DNA of 64,000 nt from Symsagittifera roscoffensis (Eukaryota; Xenacoelomorpha; Acoela; Convolutidae), in NCBI RefSeq assembly GCF_963678635.1, contig NC_087065.1, positions 50,534,452 to 50,598,451 of the forward strand, given 5' to 3'. The position numbers and the translations under genes were made by a program. Below, piece by piece: positions 1 through 12,038 of the stretch. Under the pieces are notes generated by a model. That model was given only the letters and a program-made list of their open reading frames with translations, was not told the DNA's origin and did not search any database. Numbering within the stretch: position 1 is the first letter of the stretch; each line of letters opens with the position of its first letter.

Positions 1-1114
1 AAGAAAACAAAAGTTGCCCAAAAATTCGAAATTGAAAAAATTTTGCAATTTGTTCCCCAAAACTCCCGATCAAAATCTAACAACATGACGGTTTTGTTAA
101 TTAATGAAGAATTACGGTGAAACTAGCAGGTGAATTGATGAGAAATTTACATCAAAAGAACCCATTCCACAGCTCAACAACGTTCCAGAACAAAAAACTG
201 CCAAAAACTTGCGTAAAATGTTTGAACTTTGTTTTCAGTCAAAGATTTGTTTTTTTTTTAAGTAAAAAAGACTTTTATTGGTTATTAACTGAAAAAATTT
301 TCGCTGATAAAAATTTTTAGTAGTTTTATCTTCCTAGAGTTTTGTTCAGATGTGTAGGAAACTTGTTTCGATCAAATTTTCTCATTAATTCACTTGGTAG
401 CTTCAGCGTGTATCTTGATATGTTAAAAAAGCTAAAATGACCCATTTTTAGGGTGAATTTTTGGTTGAAAATGTTGGAAAAAATACCACAAATAAAACTA
501 AAATGAGATTTTTAGCAACTTTTGATCTCTTTATTTATTATTGTAATTTTTACCGAGTTGAGAAATACGCGTTTGTAATTTCAAGAGTATCACTGAGCGA
601 GCGTCCGTGCAACGGCTAAGGCGGAAAATAAGGAAATTTCAATAACGAAATTATTTTTCAAATTTAATGCGCACTGAAGTAGACACAAACTTTTACAGAA
701 AATCAGTTCGGTTTACAAAATAATTAAAGTTAGCTTCAGTTATTTGGTATTGTAGACTGGTCACCAACTGATCATGAAAGGTTTCAAATTTGTATGTTTC
801 TCTGCGTTTTCCTTTTAAGTTTTGCTTTTTTTAGCTGAGAAAGTTTGTTCTCAGCTTGGTGTCTATTTGATTGTCATATAATCTCGACAAACTGCATAAA
901 ACGATCTTCTCTCGGCTGACAAGGCCATTTTCATAATGTCATTAACGTTAATTGTTGATGACAATTCTCAGACATCAAAATATTTCGAAACAGCTCAAGT
1001 TTTAACCTCGGCTTTTTCTTTAAAAAATTTCCTATTCCCTGCAACTTTGCAGCGCTGTATTTCGCATACAGCAAAGCATAAATAGACTAAAAATAATGTC
1101 TTTAATCAAATCCG
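1..1114. other. AT-rich host DNA, no gene recognised
   Basis: Only short open frames without recognisable protein features are present. The upstream exons of the membrane-protein gene at 1705-2377 may lie here or before the window, but I could not identify them. Confidence 0.5.
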
Positions 1115-1400
1115 AACAGTTTCCAAAGCGAATTAAACCTGCGCTTACGCATAAATAGCACCAAACTTATCGACTGTTAATTGTTCCAAATCGGCCGAAG
1201 TAAAAATTTTTAAACTTCTATAACCTTAAAAAAGTGATCACAAGTGACCATTTTTTTGAATTGAACTCAGGGCAACAATATTTTTCAAATTATAAAAAAA
1301 TACCGTCACAAATGAATAGTCGGAAAGTCGAAACTGATTTGGAGAATGAAAACAATCCGATCACAAATAAGTTTGACTTTCTTTGAAAGTCAGAATAAAA
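1115..1400 (+). repeat. Dispersed repeat family R1, diverged copy
   Basis: The segment shares an ordered series of words with the copies at 3963-4475 and 14230-15640: a 'cgcttacgc...aatagcac' block, 'ttgtycaaat.ggcc', 'gatcaca.gt', 'cagggcaacaat' and 'ccgtca.aaatg'. It is the most diverged copy. No coding capacity is seen. Confidence 0.55.
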
Positions 1401-1704
1401 AAATTTGTTCAATATGTGGAAAAAAAACATCATTTTTTCTAAAAATCTGAACTGTTCAGATCAATTTTTAAATTGTTTTAAATCTGTTTTGAGTTATAAC
1501 CAAGAACTAAAAGATTATTACGTGTGTCACTGCAATGCATTGCCTTAAACTTTGGTTTGAATAACTGAAATTGGATGAAACTAATACCCCATGCCATATT
1601 TCCTTCCCACTCTTTGAGGGTTCAAAAGAAATATATCTGTCACTGAAACCCAACTTATAAGTGCTCCATGAGAAAACTTGAACGGTAATGGTTTGTTGTT
1701 TCAG

Positions 1705-1808
1705 AGCGTGGATCGTGTTGATTGTTGTGTATATTGTGCTGCCGCTCGTTGGCTGTATCTGTTGTTGCACTATTATGGGGACGGCCTTCTATTGCATCTC
1801 GAAGCAAG
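1705..1808 (+). CDS. Transmembrane exon of a small PPxY membrane protein (CYYR1/Shisa-like), partial gene
   Basis: The exon follows a good 3' splice site (pyrimidine-rich, ending TTTCAG at 1704) and ends at CAAG|GTTAAA (1808/1809). Read with GCG at 1706 as a codon, it encodes one hydrophobic helix rich in Ile, Val and Leu, then a juxtamembrane CICCC cluster and the polar sequence YCISKQ. A single membrane helix followed by cysteines and a proline/tyrosine-rich tail is the architecture of the Shisa, CYYR1 and VOPP1 groups. The frame (phase 1 at the 3' end) joins without a break to the exon at 2064 across a 255-nt intron. The cysteine-rich ectodomain expected upstream was not found. The family assignment is inference from architecture, not from aligned homology. 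Confidence 0.55.
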
Positions 1809-2063
1809 GTTAAAAGCTATTTCTCTCAACTGTAACAATTTCGAGTCGCGAGGGGATGACGCTTAGTTTTTCGACCACATAATTTCATTGGATTCCTATG
1901 ATGTTGGTGTACTTGAGTTTCAAAGTTTCCTAAACTTCAATGCTTTTGTTCGAAACGCAGAATACTTCGACTGTCTGAATTGAAATAGCTGACAATTTGC
2001 TACGTTTCAAATCTTAAACAGATTGGTAAAGAAATTGAATATTCTTTCAACATTGTATTTCAG

Positions 2064-2377
2064 CCAATCGGTCAACTGTAGTTGTGCACTCTTCCGCCCC
2101 ACCCGCTCCGCCGCCCCAATACTACACAAACAACCCCCCTTATCCAATCTACCAGCCCCAACCACCCGCATATGGAGGCGGATTTCCTGGTGGGACGACG
2201 AACCCATCCTCAAACTCACCCGAACAGGGAGCTGTCCAGGGTTCGGGTTCGAACCAGACTTGCTGTCGTGGTGTGGCCCGCGGGAGTGAAAACCGTATGG
2301 CAGATGGCGTTGAGTGGAAGACAGACCAGAGCTACTTGAATAACCACCAGCAAGCTAGCTATGGATTTGTGCAGTGA
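2064..2377 (+). CDS. C-terminal cytoplasmic-tail exon with PPxY motifs, same gene
   Basis: The exon starts after the 3' splice site TATTTCAG (2063) and stops at TGA 2375-2377. Its first two bases complete the split codon from 1808. The encoded tail of about 104 residues opens with a Pro/Tyr-rich stretch containing two PPxY motifs (PPQY and PPAY), then a GGGFPGG linker and a polar end. PPxY motifs bind WW domains, for example those of NEDD4-type ubiquitin ligases, and are typical of Shisa/CYYR1/VOPP1 tails. GC content is well above the flanks, as expected for coding sequence here. The last 40 codons look less constrained, so a further splice before the stop cannot be excluded. Confidence 0.55.
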
Positions 2378-2751
2378 TGCTGGGAGGGGATCCTAACAAA
2401 GCTTCTATGGCTATATGACAATATGCATCTATGCTATGTAAATTTTCAAATACTCTGTGTAAAAATGATTTTCTAACAGTAGCTTTAATTTAAATATCAT
2501 TTTGGTTTTGGAAAAAGTTTAATTACACAAGCTCAACATTTTGACAAATTGCAGCCGAGTTTCAGTATGACCAATACCCGGAATAGCCAAAATCTGCGAT
2601 GTATACTGTTTCTTAGAATCCATATAGAAGATTACTGACAAAAAATCGTTAAGTTAACTTTTTTTTCGTTATACAACATATGGTTGTTTATTTTTCGAAT
2701 GGTCATTTAGAATGCTCAAAATGTTTCATTTTCCGAATGGTGAAAAGTCAG

Positions 2752-2817
2752 AGGAGCTTAGCAAAGTGGTAAAGCGTTCACTTCGAAATCGTTAGATCGT
2801 GTATTTGCTCCCCTGCT
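2752..2817 (+). repeat. tRNA-derived SINE-like head, degenerate
   Basis: A good RNA polymerase III A-box-like word (TAGCAAAGTGG at 2759) sits at the tRNA-like spacing, followed by a TTCGAAATC loop-like segment and a decayed B-box region near 2796-2812. It does not fold as an intact tRNA. A SINE head or tRNA pseudogene is the likely reading. Confidence 0.35.
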
Positions 2818-3947
2818 ATGGCAATGATTGTGTGTGCGGACGAGCTCGCACTTGACCTGCAATAGTGGTATCACGTGAAAATTCAAGACGCAAAAAAGGC
2901 GGTTCGCTCGTTAAAATAACTCAGTCTGGAATGTGCGAAAATAGAAGAAACGGATTATGCTTAGACAGCCCGTACTGAACTTTTTGTGCCATTTCACGGC
3001 TGATCATCCATTTAGCAGGGGACAGAATATTCTCAGGACTGTTCCCCCATTATGCAGGGCTGTTCACAAGTGAGCATGCGTATTTTTCTACAAACATGGT
3101 CGTACCTGGATCTTACATGATCAGACCTGAGTGAAACATGTTCATGCCTGCCGCAGACATGATAACGCCTGACTGAAAACTTGACAAATACATATTTATT
3201 TATACATTACTTCGCGTATCTTGACTAATTGGTCTTTGTTGTTAAAATTTCACTTTTTCAGATTTTGTTCGAAATGAGTTTATCCAAATTTACCTCCTCG
3301 AGCCAACCATCTTCAAATGAAGAAAATTATGTCGTCTCTACATCCAAAGCATGTCATATATTGGCTGCTTATCGCAGTAACAAAAACTAACTATTGTGGT
3401 GCCAAAAATGGGCCCGCGCATAGATATACTTCCTGGACCCCTACTTCCGATTTTATGCCTTCAGTGAATATTTCCCACCCCAACTTCCGAGACCATTTCT
3501 CGATTTAAAAAAATGGAAACTACTAGCTCTTAGTAAAATGAAACCCTCGGACTGAAAACAAGCAATTTACGCAAAATGAAGAGCGGGAGCATATTGACTT
3601 TTAGCAGCAATTGATAATACAATAAATGTATTGCTTTGAATAAAAATCGACCTGATTTGTCTTAGAATGGGAACCAATTTTAAAACTTTTTAAAAAACGT
3701 TCGCATCACGACTGAAAGGACTGTAATATGATGTATCAGTCCACAAATTCCAATAAGTGTTTATTTAAAAAATATACACCAAGAGACAAATTTCCCCACC
3801 AATTTCATTGGTTGGAACAAGAAAGAATTTCCCTTTGCGTCATACTACAATGAGGCAAACTCGCTATCTAATCTAGAACATTTTCTATGTAAATGCATGA
3901 TGTTTTTAAGGTGAAAATGAAAGTATGCTTATCATATAAAAAAAAAA
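2818..3947. other. Intergenic DNA, no gene recognised
   Basis: One 63-codon frame (3317-3508) has no recognisable features. The rest is low-complexity host sequence. Confidence 0.5.
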
Positions 3948-3962
3948 ACAAGACTGCTCGTA

Positions 3963-4475
3963 TCAGGGCGAAACCCTGAATATTCCGACTGCCTTTTAAG
4001 ATTTATGGAGCAGTTATTACATTCAAAAAATTAAATGTAATAAAACAAAACGAAAATTTTTTTTTCAAAAATTTGAATTTTTTTTTAAATCATCCCCCCA
4101 CACGCCTTATAAAGTACAAAAGGATATATTTCGCTCCTTGTAACAAATAAATTATGGCAATAAGCTTCGTCCAACCCATTTGGAACGATTTCTATGACGG
4201 ATTAAATATCCGCTTACGCGTTAATAGCACGAAATATATCGCGCGTTAGTTGTCCCAAATTGGCCAAAATGGCAATCTTTAAACCCCCGTAACTTTACGA
4301 AAAATGATCACAGGTAAAATATCTTTTAAAATTTGAGCCCAGGACAACAATAGCTTTCGAATGATAAAAAAAGTCCGTCAAAAATGGCTAGTTAAAAGGT
4401 CGAAATTTGTCTGAAGAAAAAAAAACCCACCACGTGCACAAATATTCCGTTACTTTCGTATCGAGAGTCGGAACA
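3963..4475 (+). mobile_element. Dispersed repeat R1, copy flanked by a 15-bp direct repeat
   Basis: An identical 15-mer (ACAAGACTGCTCGTA) flanks this roughly 513-bp segment at 3948-3962 and 4476-4490. Its body matches the copies at 14230-14680 (+), 14860-15262 (-), 15277-15640 (+) and, weakly, 1115-1400. A target duplication of this length fits a retroposed, LINE-mobilised non-autonomous element. It lies immediately downstream of the stop codon of the transporter gene, so it may lie in that gene's 3' UTR. Confidence 0.6.
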
Positions 4476-4514
4476 ACAAGACTGCTCGTAAAAAATTAAG
4501 TTAAGTTGTGTGTT

Positions 4515-6044
4515 TCATGTTCTTTTTGTGGAATAGTCTGTTCTGCCCGACAATTTTAAAGACAGGGCTATGGGATTGTAGCGGGCTGATTGGATCAGAT
4601 AATCCGAGGGTGCCACTCGTGATTTCGTGCTCGTGACTGTGCCCCCCGACACTCCCCCGCCACTGCTCACGTGCAGTGTCTCGACAACACTCTCGTATTT
4701 CACAATGACGTCCCTCTCGCAGTCTGCCTGTTGTGGGTAGAACACTCTTTTGAGCAGCCGGCGGGTGAACAGAACATAGCAGGTGGAAACACTGGAACCC
4801 AGAAAGAGACAGCCCATTAACAGACAACTGTAGTAGTACCCGAAGTGGTCCATGAACACCCCGCCCACCACAATCGGGCCCAACATTCTACCACTTGCAA
4901 AACATGCATTAAGTAGGGCTGCGGTCATGAGCTTCACGTTATTCTCAACTCTAAATCCGACAGCGTAGGCCAGTTTTTCAAATATGAGATAAATGGATGT
5001 GAAGCCGCCGGCATTTGCGATTCCCACAAACATTAGACAGGCGATCAGCCAGTATTTAGACTCGAGAGAGGGAACTATGTCAGGTAGCCATAGCAGTGCG
5101 TACGAAAGAGCACCGCAAAAGCAAGATATCAAAAGAATCCTGCCCGCATGTCCACGGTCAATTAACAGACCTAATAAAGGAGCAGAAAGGGCATAAAAGC
5201 CAGAATAGGCCAAGAAATAATAGCCGGCAATGTCACCGCCGACTCCAAAAGTGTCTTTTAAGTAGGGACCGATGGCTACGTCGATGAAACCCATTGAAGC
5301 GGAGTGACCGAGCACTGGAAGAGAAACTCCGATTAAGCTCGGCCGGGTGGCGAAGTAAAGAAAGGTGTAGCCGGGCAACTCGAAATCCAACATGACCTCA
5401 CTCCCCTCTGGATGCCCAGACGTAGTTTTCACCGTTTGTTTATTATCGTGTTCAGTTGCTTTATTTGGTAAGAAGAATATGCACATGACTGCAAATAGGA
5501 TTTGGGTTGCGGCCGCGACTAGAAATGGGGTGGAGTAGCCCCCGAGGGAGTAGAGGGCGCTGCCTATTGTAGGCCCGATCATCAGTCCCAGTCCGATTGA
5601 GGTCTCGATCAGACTGGTGATTCTGCCCGACCACTGAGGGTAGATGGGGACCAGAAGAGGTACTCCAGTAGACCACACCATCGAAGCCCCCACCCCCATC
5701 AGGGCACGCACTAGGGTGCACACAACTATGAACGGCACCCCACCCACGCTGTAGCCCATGACTCCGAACAGTCCATTGCACGATGCAGAGATCAAAGCAC
5801 CCGTGCAGAAGAAGAACTTCTGAGTCTCCGGTGAAATGAAGGAGGCGAGAGTGAATGCGGCCAAGAAGTTTGCCACGTCAAACGCACCGGTGATGACGCC
5901 GATTAGAGTTGTGGACACGCCTTTGTGCTCGGAAGCTTCTGTTGGGAAAAAAGGCCCGAGTTGTGAATAATTCAGTCCCTCCCCAAGAAAGAAACTGAGA
6001 CCTAGAAATAAGGCGGTCACTTTAACAAGCTTGCTTTGTTTCAT
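4515..6044 (-). CDS. SLC18B1: MFS transporter, SLC18B1-like, single exon
   Basis: This 509-residue protein has the twelve-helix pattern of the major facilitator superfamily and no intron. An early PFFPTEA segment after helix 1, a GLGLMIGPTIG stretch in the helix-5 region followed by GGYSTPF, and a loop LLIDRGHAGR after helix 8 match the SLC18B1 branch, described as a vesicular polyamine/monoamine transporter. A cytosolic loop of about 40 residues, rich in polar and acidic residues, separates the two six-helix halves. The C-terminal tail of about 90 residues is Ser/Gly-rich and family-atypical. The ATG at 6044 precedes helix 1 closely, as in the family. The coding GC is far above the surrounding DNA. 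The lack of introns could mean a retrogene or simply a compact locus. The exact substrate cannot be read from sequence. Confidence 0.75.
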   Translation of the reverse strand: MKQSKLVKVTALFLGLSFFLGEGLNYSQLGPFFPTEASEHKGVSTTLIGVITGAFDVANFLAAFTLASFISPETQKFFFCTGALISASCNGLFGVMGYSVGGVPFIVVCTLVRALMGVGASMVWSTGVPLLVPIYPQWSGRITSLIETSIGLGLMIGPTIGSALYSLGGYSTPFLVAAATQILFAVMCIFFLPNKATEHDNKQTVKTTSGHPEGSEVMLDFELPGYTFLYFATRPSLIGVSLPVLGHSASMGFIDVAIGPYLKDTFGVGGDIAGYYFLAYSGFYALSAPLLGLLIDRGHAGRILLISCFCGALSYALLWLPDIVPSLESKYWLIACLMFVGIANAGGFTSIYLIFEKLAYAVGFRVENNVKLMTAALLNACFASGRMLGPIVVGGVFMDHFGYYYSCLLMGCLFLGSSVSTCYVLFTRRLLKRVFYPQQADCERDVIVKYESVVETLHVSSGGGVSGGTVTSTKSRVAPSDYLIQSARYNPIALSLKLSGRTDYSTKRT

Positions 6045-8015
6045 GGTTTCAACTGGGTTCGCTATTTGAGAACTAATTAAATTGCAATAATGTTGGTATT
6101 TGTTTATTTCTGGATCCTACTTCATGTGTTGTCTAACACGATATCGTATCAAACACTGTGTGATTTATTATTATCAAACTAGCAATACAATTTCACAATA
6201 ATTAAATATGGCGAAGCGAAGAAGCGTATCAAAGCTCTTCCAGTCCTCATTCGGATTTCAAAGAACGAAAACGTGCATAACAGTAGCATATTTAGGGATT
6301 CGACCCTTTAAGACATCCATTTTTGGCTGAACACTCTGAAAATTTCTTAAGGCGCCAAAACATCATACATTAGTTTTGAGACAAAGTATCTAAAGCGCCT
6401 TCCACAAAATGCTTAAAAAATTCTTTTCACGGCCTACTTTTGCTAAAATTTGGTCAAAATAGGCTCCACAGAGCTCAGAAAACCAATTTAGCCGACCTAA
6501 AATAAGGTCGACTAAATTTTCAAAAAATTGTTGAAAATTCGCTCATTCGTCCTCGAAAAAACTCTAGATCCGCCCCTGGTGCATAAGTTTTGAGAATTTT
6601 GCTCAAAAGTTTCCGATTATCAAAAGCTAACTCAACTCGGTTCCACTTTCAACCAATTTATTTCTACTGTAATCTGTAAGTTTTTAAAATGAAGAACTCG
6701 CAGTAGTGGAGTTCATAAACCTAGTTTTTTTTAATTGTCGTCTACTAAAATGTAGCCAATAGAAACTTGGAAAAAAGTCAATAAACGCAAAAAAAATTAG
6801 AAAAAATGACGTGTTTTCTTTAAAAAAGTTAAAACTCTCGAAATGTACGAAAAAAGTGACATAGCCTTTAATCTATTTGATGAACAGTTTTTGATTGACA
6901 CTTTTTTAGAAAACTTTTGGAGAAAACTAGATGAACAGAAAATTTTTCATTCCGCTGGAAAAACTGAAAACTTATATCCACTTTCAAAACTAAAATTCGA
7001 CAACGTTTTTTGTGACCTGTACTTTTTTGCTGTTTGATACTGGAGGCCAAACTGTATGTTTTGTGGATTTTAAGAGGATTCCACAGTAAGTCCGCTCTCT
7101 TCTATCAATTTTTGAGCTTTTGAATCCGACAGCCATAAACTGATATTGTAAAATATTAACAAATGAGGACCTTTTGGGGTTCAAGGTGTCGAATCCTTGA
7201 ACCCCCTCCCTCATCTACTGATTCCGCTGCTGCCTGTATTTAAATCAGTGGTCAGATCATTCTGTCCTACTTGCATATCACTCGAGTGTTCTCGGTTTTG
7301 TTTAATTTTATTTGGCGTCAATTGTTGAGTATTTTTAAAGACATTTAGGTATAGGTGATTTGTTGCAATACATTTCTAATTTAAGGTGGTGTTTCAATCA
7401 AAATACAAACTTTTGAAAGTCTTTTCAAGGCATTAAATCAGTTAAAGCAAACAGTTCGATGTCACACAGAAGTATAACCTCAGAAGTATAACCTCGCATA
7501 TTTTGGAGAACATTTTTGCTCTCATTGTTTGATATTATGGTATCAAGGCCAGCTCAAAGTGAACAAAAAAGGCATTAAGTTGTCATTAATTTCACTACCT
7601 AAATTTCAATTTTTTCTAAAAACAGAAAAATACTGGATTGGAAATATCATCTTGGGAAAAACTTACCATAATCGTTTTGTGCTTTTACGGCTACAGGAGA
7701 ACAAGAATAAAAATTCAATGTGTTGGAAAACAATTATAGTTCAATCTAGGTCCTGAAAATATTCCAAAAATTTCTAAAAAAAACTTCAGTTGGTATCCTT
7801 CATTTACTTTTTTTAGATAACTTTGGTTATAAATTTTAAGATAATATAAAACATTCACCATTAATAAGTAGCTGGTGGCTTTTAAATTGGCGACTAATTC
7901 TGAAAACAAATAAACAAATTCAAAAAAAAATTGGATTCAGAAATGACAAAATAAAACTAGCGACCTAAATAACTTTGTTCAAAGTAACTCAGTTCCTGCA
8001 AAAAAACTACTTACT
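6045..8015. other. Intergenic DNA between the transporter and PCYT2 3' end
   Basis: No protein-coding signal. Around 6330-6560 it contains fragments ('aagcgccttcc', 'ctagatccgcccctgg') resembling parts of 20260-20540, suggesting another dispersed repeat. Near 7469-7495 a 15-bp word is duplicated in tandem. Confidence 0.45.
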
Positions 8016-8288
8016 TCAAATTAAATTGAACTCCCCTGGTAATTCAAATAGCAATGTCTTGGAATTTTTCATTTCGAAAGTTTCACCTAATTTGACTGAA
8101 TTGATTTTGATGCGGGTCAGAATTGTATCAAAGTTTATTTCGGTTGGGATCTCAATGGCTTCGATTGATGATTCTTCTAATGGGTACTTAATATGGAAAC
8201 CCAACTCCACGTCGGATGGTGTGATTGGTCCGATATGGTTCATTGAGTTCATGGCGATATGAGTAACCTTGTAATGATCCATAATGAC
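8016..8288 (-). CDS. PCYT2: Ethanolamine-phosphate cytidylyltransferase, exon 4 (C-terminal)
   Basis: The exon begins after the 3' splice site TTATTATAG and reads in phase 0 from exon 3, with 90 codons to the stop. It opens DHYKV, aligned with the DHFKV-type segment after the second APY-like motif in animal PCYT2. It continues through a weakly conserved region corresponding to the family's DPY...GIF block and a TRIKIN segment resembling the family's QRIIxN. The 'VCHG' nucleotide-binding block of the second domain is not preserved, which makes the C-terminal half look non-catalytic. With the other exons it gives a protein of about 417 residues, close to the family's usual 380-400. Confidence 0.65.
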   Translation of the reverse strand, partial: VIMDHYKVTHIAMNSMNHIGPITPSDVELGFHIKYPLEESSIEAIEIPTEINFDTILTRIKINSVKLGETFEMKNSKTLLFELPGEFNLI

Positions 8289-11200
8289 CTATAATAAACA
8301 TCGGAGTGAACATATAAATGGAAAAGAGTTTTTTTGAAGATAGGACACTTAACACTCAGCTGTTGAATGAAATTTGAAAATTTAATTTTCAAGTTAAGTC
8401 AAAGAGGAAAACAAGCCTAACTTTCAGGAAGTTAGAATGAAAAGTAACTTATAACTTATATCTAATTCGAGCAATAAAGTCAAAATTGAGTTTCATCAAA
8501 GCCATCTTTTAAAGAAGATATCTCGAATTGGAAATAAAAGTCTATATACTTTTGGAAAAGCTTTAATGAAGTCAGGAGAACAAAATCATGAGTTATTTTA
8601 TATATTTTTAAAAAATCGTCATTTTAAGTTTTCCACTTTTAAAAATTATAATTTTCAAGAAGCTTTTGCTTAACTTACCTAACTCAACTTGCAAAAAATG
8701 GATCAATAAAAAAGTTTACTCCGAAAACCAAAAATAAAACAAACAAGTTTATCTATTAAACTGAAGCTCCATTAGGTTTTTGTATCATTTCACTTTGATA
8801 ATTAGCGATTGTAAGTCGCCCTTTTTTTGAAAAAAACTAATACTCATTTATTTAAAATAAGCCACGAAAGTCAAAATAATTTAAGCGTGAACATTTTGAT
8901 TGACATTTTCTTGAGAAAAAAAAGGAATGATTAGATGCAAAATAGTCGGCTCTTTTTCCTCTACTTTATCTTTGAATTATTACAAACTGTTTTTTTTGTG
9001 ATATCCAGTTGTTACAAAAAAATGGCATGCGGACTAACTGCTTCTTAGCAATTTTTTTGTGTTTATAGGCAATTTTTATAAAATTCCTCGTTACACCATA
9101 AAATCGATGCTTATGTAAGGTAATGGAACACAATGTTCAAAACAACATGAATAGACAATTAAAAACAGGTAAAATCAGGAGACATAACAAAAAATCAGCT
9201 ATTTTTTGAGAAATTTAACTTTCAAACCAAGGAGGACAACAAACCTTTCTAAGAACTTCTTCAATAGCAAGATGATATGAATTTGTAAAAGTTTTGACAG
9301 TTTGACTAGAATCAAACAAGATCAATCCGTAAAAATGAGTAAGCTTTCATTCATCAACCTTAACAATTTTTGATTCTGAAATTTTGAATCTAATTAATTA
9401 TTTTATCTTGTAAGAAGGCGTATATGGCCTGCAAATTTTTCCAACCACTGTAATTTGCATTTATGTGTGTTTTCGTTTTTTCTTTTTTTTTCTTATTTTT
9501 GTTTCGAACACAAAATCAGGTACCATTTATAACCTTCGAATTGGGCAAGAAAAATATTGTTTTAAAGCTTTTTGAGTCGTGATTCGAACAAAAAAAAAAC
9601 ACTTTTCAAAAAATTGTCCCCTTGCCGAGAAAAACTGGTTTAATTGAGTTTAAAATTTTTTTTTTAAAAATGGTTTCATTTTTTGTTTATTTAATTTGTG
9701 AAGACAATTGGAGTCGTTTATACCTCACTCGCTAAAAGTTTACGCGTTCGTATAGTTTTATGATCACACGACGCATAAGAAAATTTGAAAAAAAAATTCT
9801 TTCAAAATGTGGTCGGAACATTCTGTGCTACTTGTACAGCAACGGGCTATCCTTGTTTTCATATGTCTGTTTCCAGAGGTTCTTATGTCAATACATTGTT
9901 TTCGCCATAGAAAATCTCGAAGTCAAACTGCTAAAGTATAAAAAAAAACGCTATTAATTTACAGGTTTTTTGCAGATAAAAAGTGCCCATTCTGAGTAAA
10001 AGAACTGTTCGTTTCTTTATATTATATACACAACAAGACACCTGGTCGAAAAAAATGAAATTTGATTGCGTACAAAGCGGCATTGAAAAGTCAAAAAACT
10101 CGAGAAGTCGTTCCAGAAAAAATATTTCTGATTTTAATTTTAAAAAAACTAATTCAACTTGAGACAATTGGATCGAACACATCTTTTTTTACCTTTTAAA
10201 AATCCATTTTTAAAGCTAGCCACGTTTTTGCAACTTTTTAATTCATATAAACATCAGCGAAAGTTGATTATATGAAATCCAAATAAGCTCAGCTAAAAAG
10301 AAACCAATAAAAAAAAATTGAGCCCAAAAATATTTAAAGACTTTTTGCCTTAATATAAACTGCACAAAATAAATAAAAACCCGAATGACTGTCTCCACTG
10401 GCTTCAAAGACCTTAACAATTGATATTAGGGAAAAAAATTACATGCTGTAAGCAAGTTAATGTACTTCACTTATGAACTTTTCAACTTTTTGTCTTGGGA
10501 TGCGACGTATCAAGGAACGTAAAATCTCCAATTTTTGACGTGCCTTGGAAATAAAATTAAGACGGATACTCTCATCTGATAAACTGGATGTTTCTGCACA
10601 CAAGGAGAACCCAGGGAAACTCACAACAGTCAAGATCAGTTGAAATACTCGATAACTATCCGATTTTGGAGTTTGTCTTCCTTTTAAGAAAAGAATTGAA
10701 CTGTACAAATAAAAAAACATCAAAAAACAAACCGCAAAAAGTAGACCTTAAGAACAAACTTAAACTAATTTTAAGATTTTTTTAGGAAAAAAAACGAAAA
10801 AAAAATTATCGCAACCTACATAAAAGGCTGAGCTACGTTCATTCGTTAATTTTGCCAAAATAAAATAATACATTAAAATCCATTACAAAACAATTTGAAT
10901 CTATCATTTTCTGCATTGATAGATGAAGAATTAGAAGCTGCATTATAATAAATTTTTTCACTCTTTCTTGAGATGCGAGTTTTAACGCACACAAAGCCGT
11001 TTACAAGTTTTAAGCTAAAGTTGGCTATATTGTTCATTTTTAATTTTTTTTTCTGCGCAACTTTGATTTCGGGTACTGATTTAATTTATTTTTATTGAAC
11101 TGTGTTGCTTTCAACCATTTTCTGAGTTTTTTAAGGAAACGTTGGAGGGTATGTGGTTGGAGGTAAGCATTTGTATTCATGTTTACATGTATGTATGGAC

Positions 11201-12038
11201 CAATTTTGAGAGCTGGCACGTGCTGAGAAGTTGCAATTTTTTTTATCAGAATCTTCCAAAATGTGACCAAAAATGGTTGGTTCTTGGGGAGGCAAGGGTT
11301 AGGGGGTGGTATGGGGGCAAACATGAGGGCTGTTTGTGGTTATGGAATCATTATGCAACTTGAAAAGTTTACGTTTAGAAATCAAGTAGGCTGTAAACTC
11401 GTTTTGCAAAATTTCTGAATAACTGATTTAATAAACTGAAAATTTTGCATCATTTTGCACAACGCGAAACTAACAAAGTGAAAAAATCCATTTTAATTGA
11501 TTTTAAATGGATTATAATTAGTTTTTGATTTTAAAAACAAAAAACAATAGATTTTAATCGATTTTTTGTTCGATTTTGTTGTCTGAGGAGTGCAACATGG
11601 GAATCGATCAGTTTGTTAACATTTCAGACCACAAAATCCATTATAATGGAATACTGATCTCTTTTCGTAGGTGCTGGTAAGCACGGAAACGGCCGAAAGA
11701 ATCAAAATCTCAAAAATGTCGAAAATCAAAGAAATGTGAATTGCGAGTGGCAAAAAGTAGAGTGCGTTATATCATGATCGAACCGGTCAAATTGACTGGA
11801 TTTGAAACTGCATACAAGCTCAAGTTACCACACAGCGGTCCTATTTTTTCTCCTTTGATTCTGGCACTTCAAAACTTCTTAATACTTTCAATGATGATGA
11901 ATGCTCAAATTTTTGATGAAAAAGTTTTGATGATTATTTATGATGAAAATGATGGTTTTTATTTATTTGCTCGCCAGATTAGAAGCCCTTAACATTGAGT
12001 CTATAATTACGAAGAAATGATTTTCTTGGTTGTTCTAC
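8289..12038. other. PCYT2 intron 3, no gene recognised inside
   Basis: 3.75 kb of AT-rich DNA with many homopolymer runs. The open frames at 9760-9957, 10457-10723 and 11040-11324 have no domain-like features. Around 11470-11660 there are repeated and partly palindromic variants of 'attttaatcgatttt' and 'ccattataatgg'. Confidence 0.5.

Noticed and set aside
11040-11324. 94-codon minus-strand frame rich in Pro and Lys
   Set aside because: Low-complexity composition, no splice or domain support; it lies within PCYT2 intron 3.
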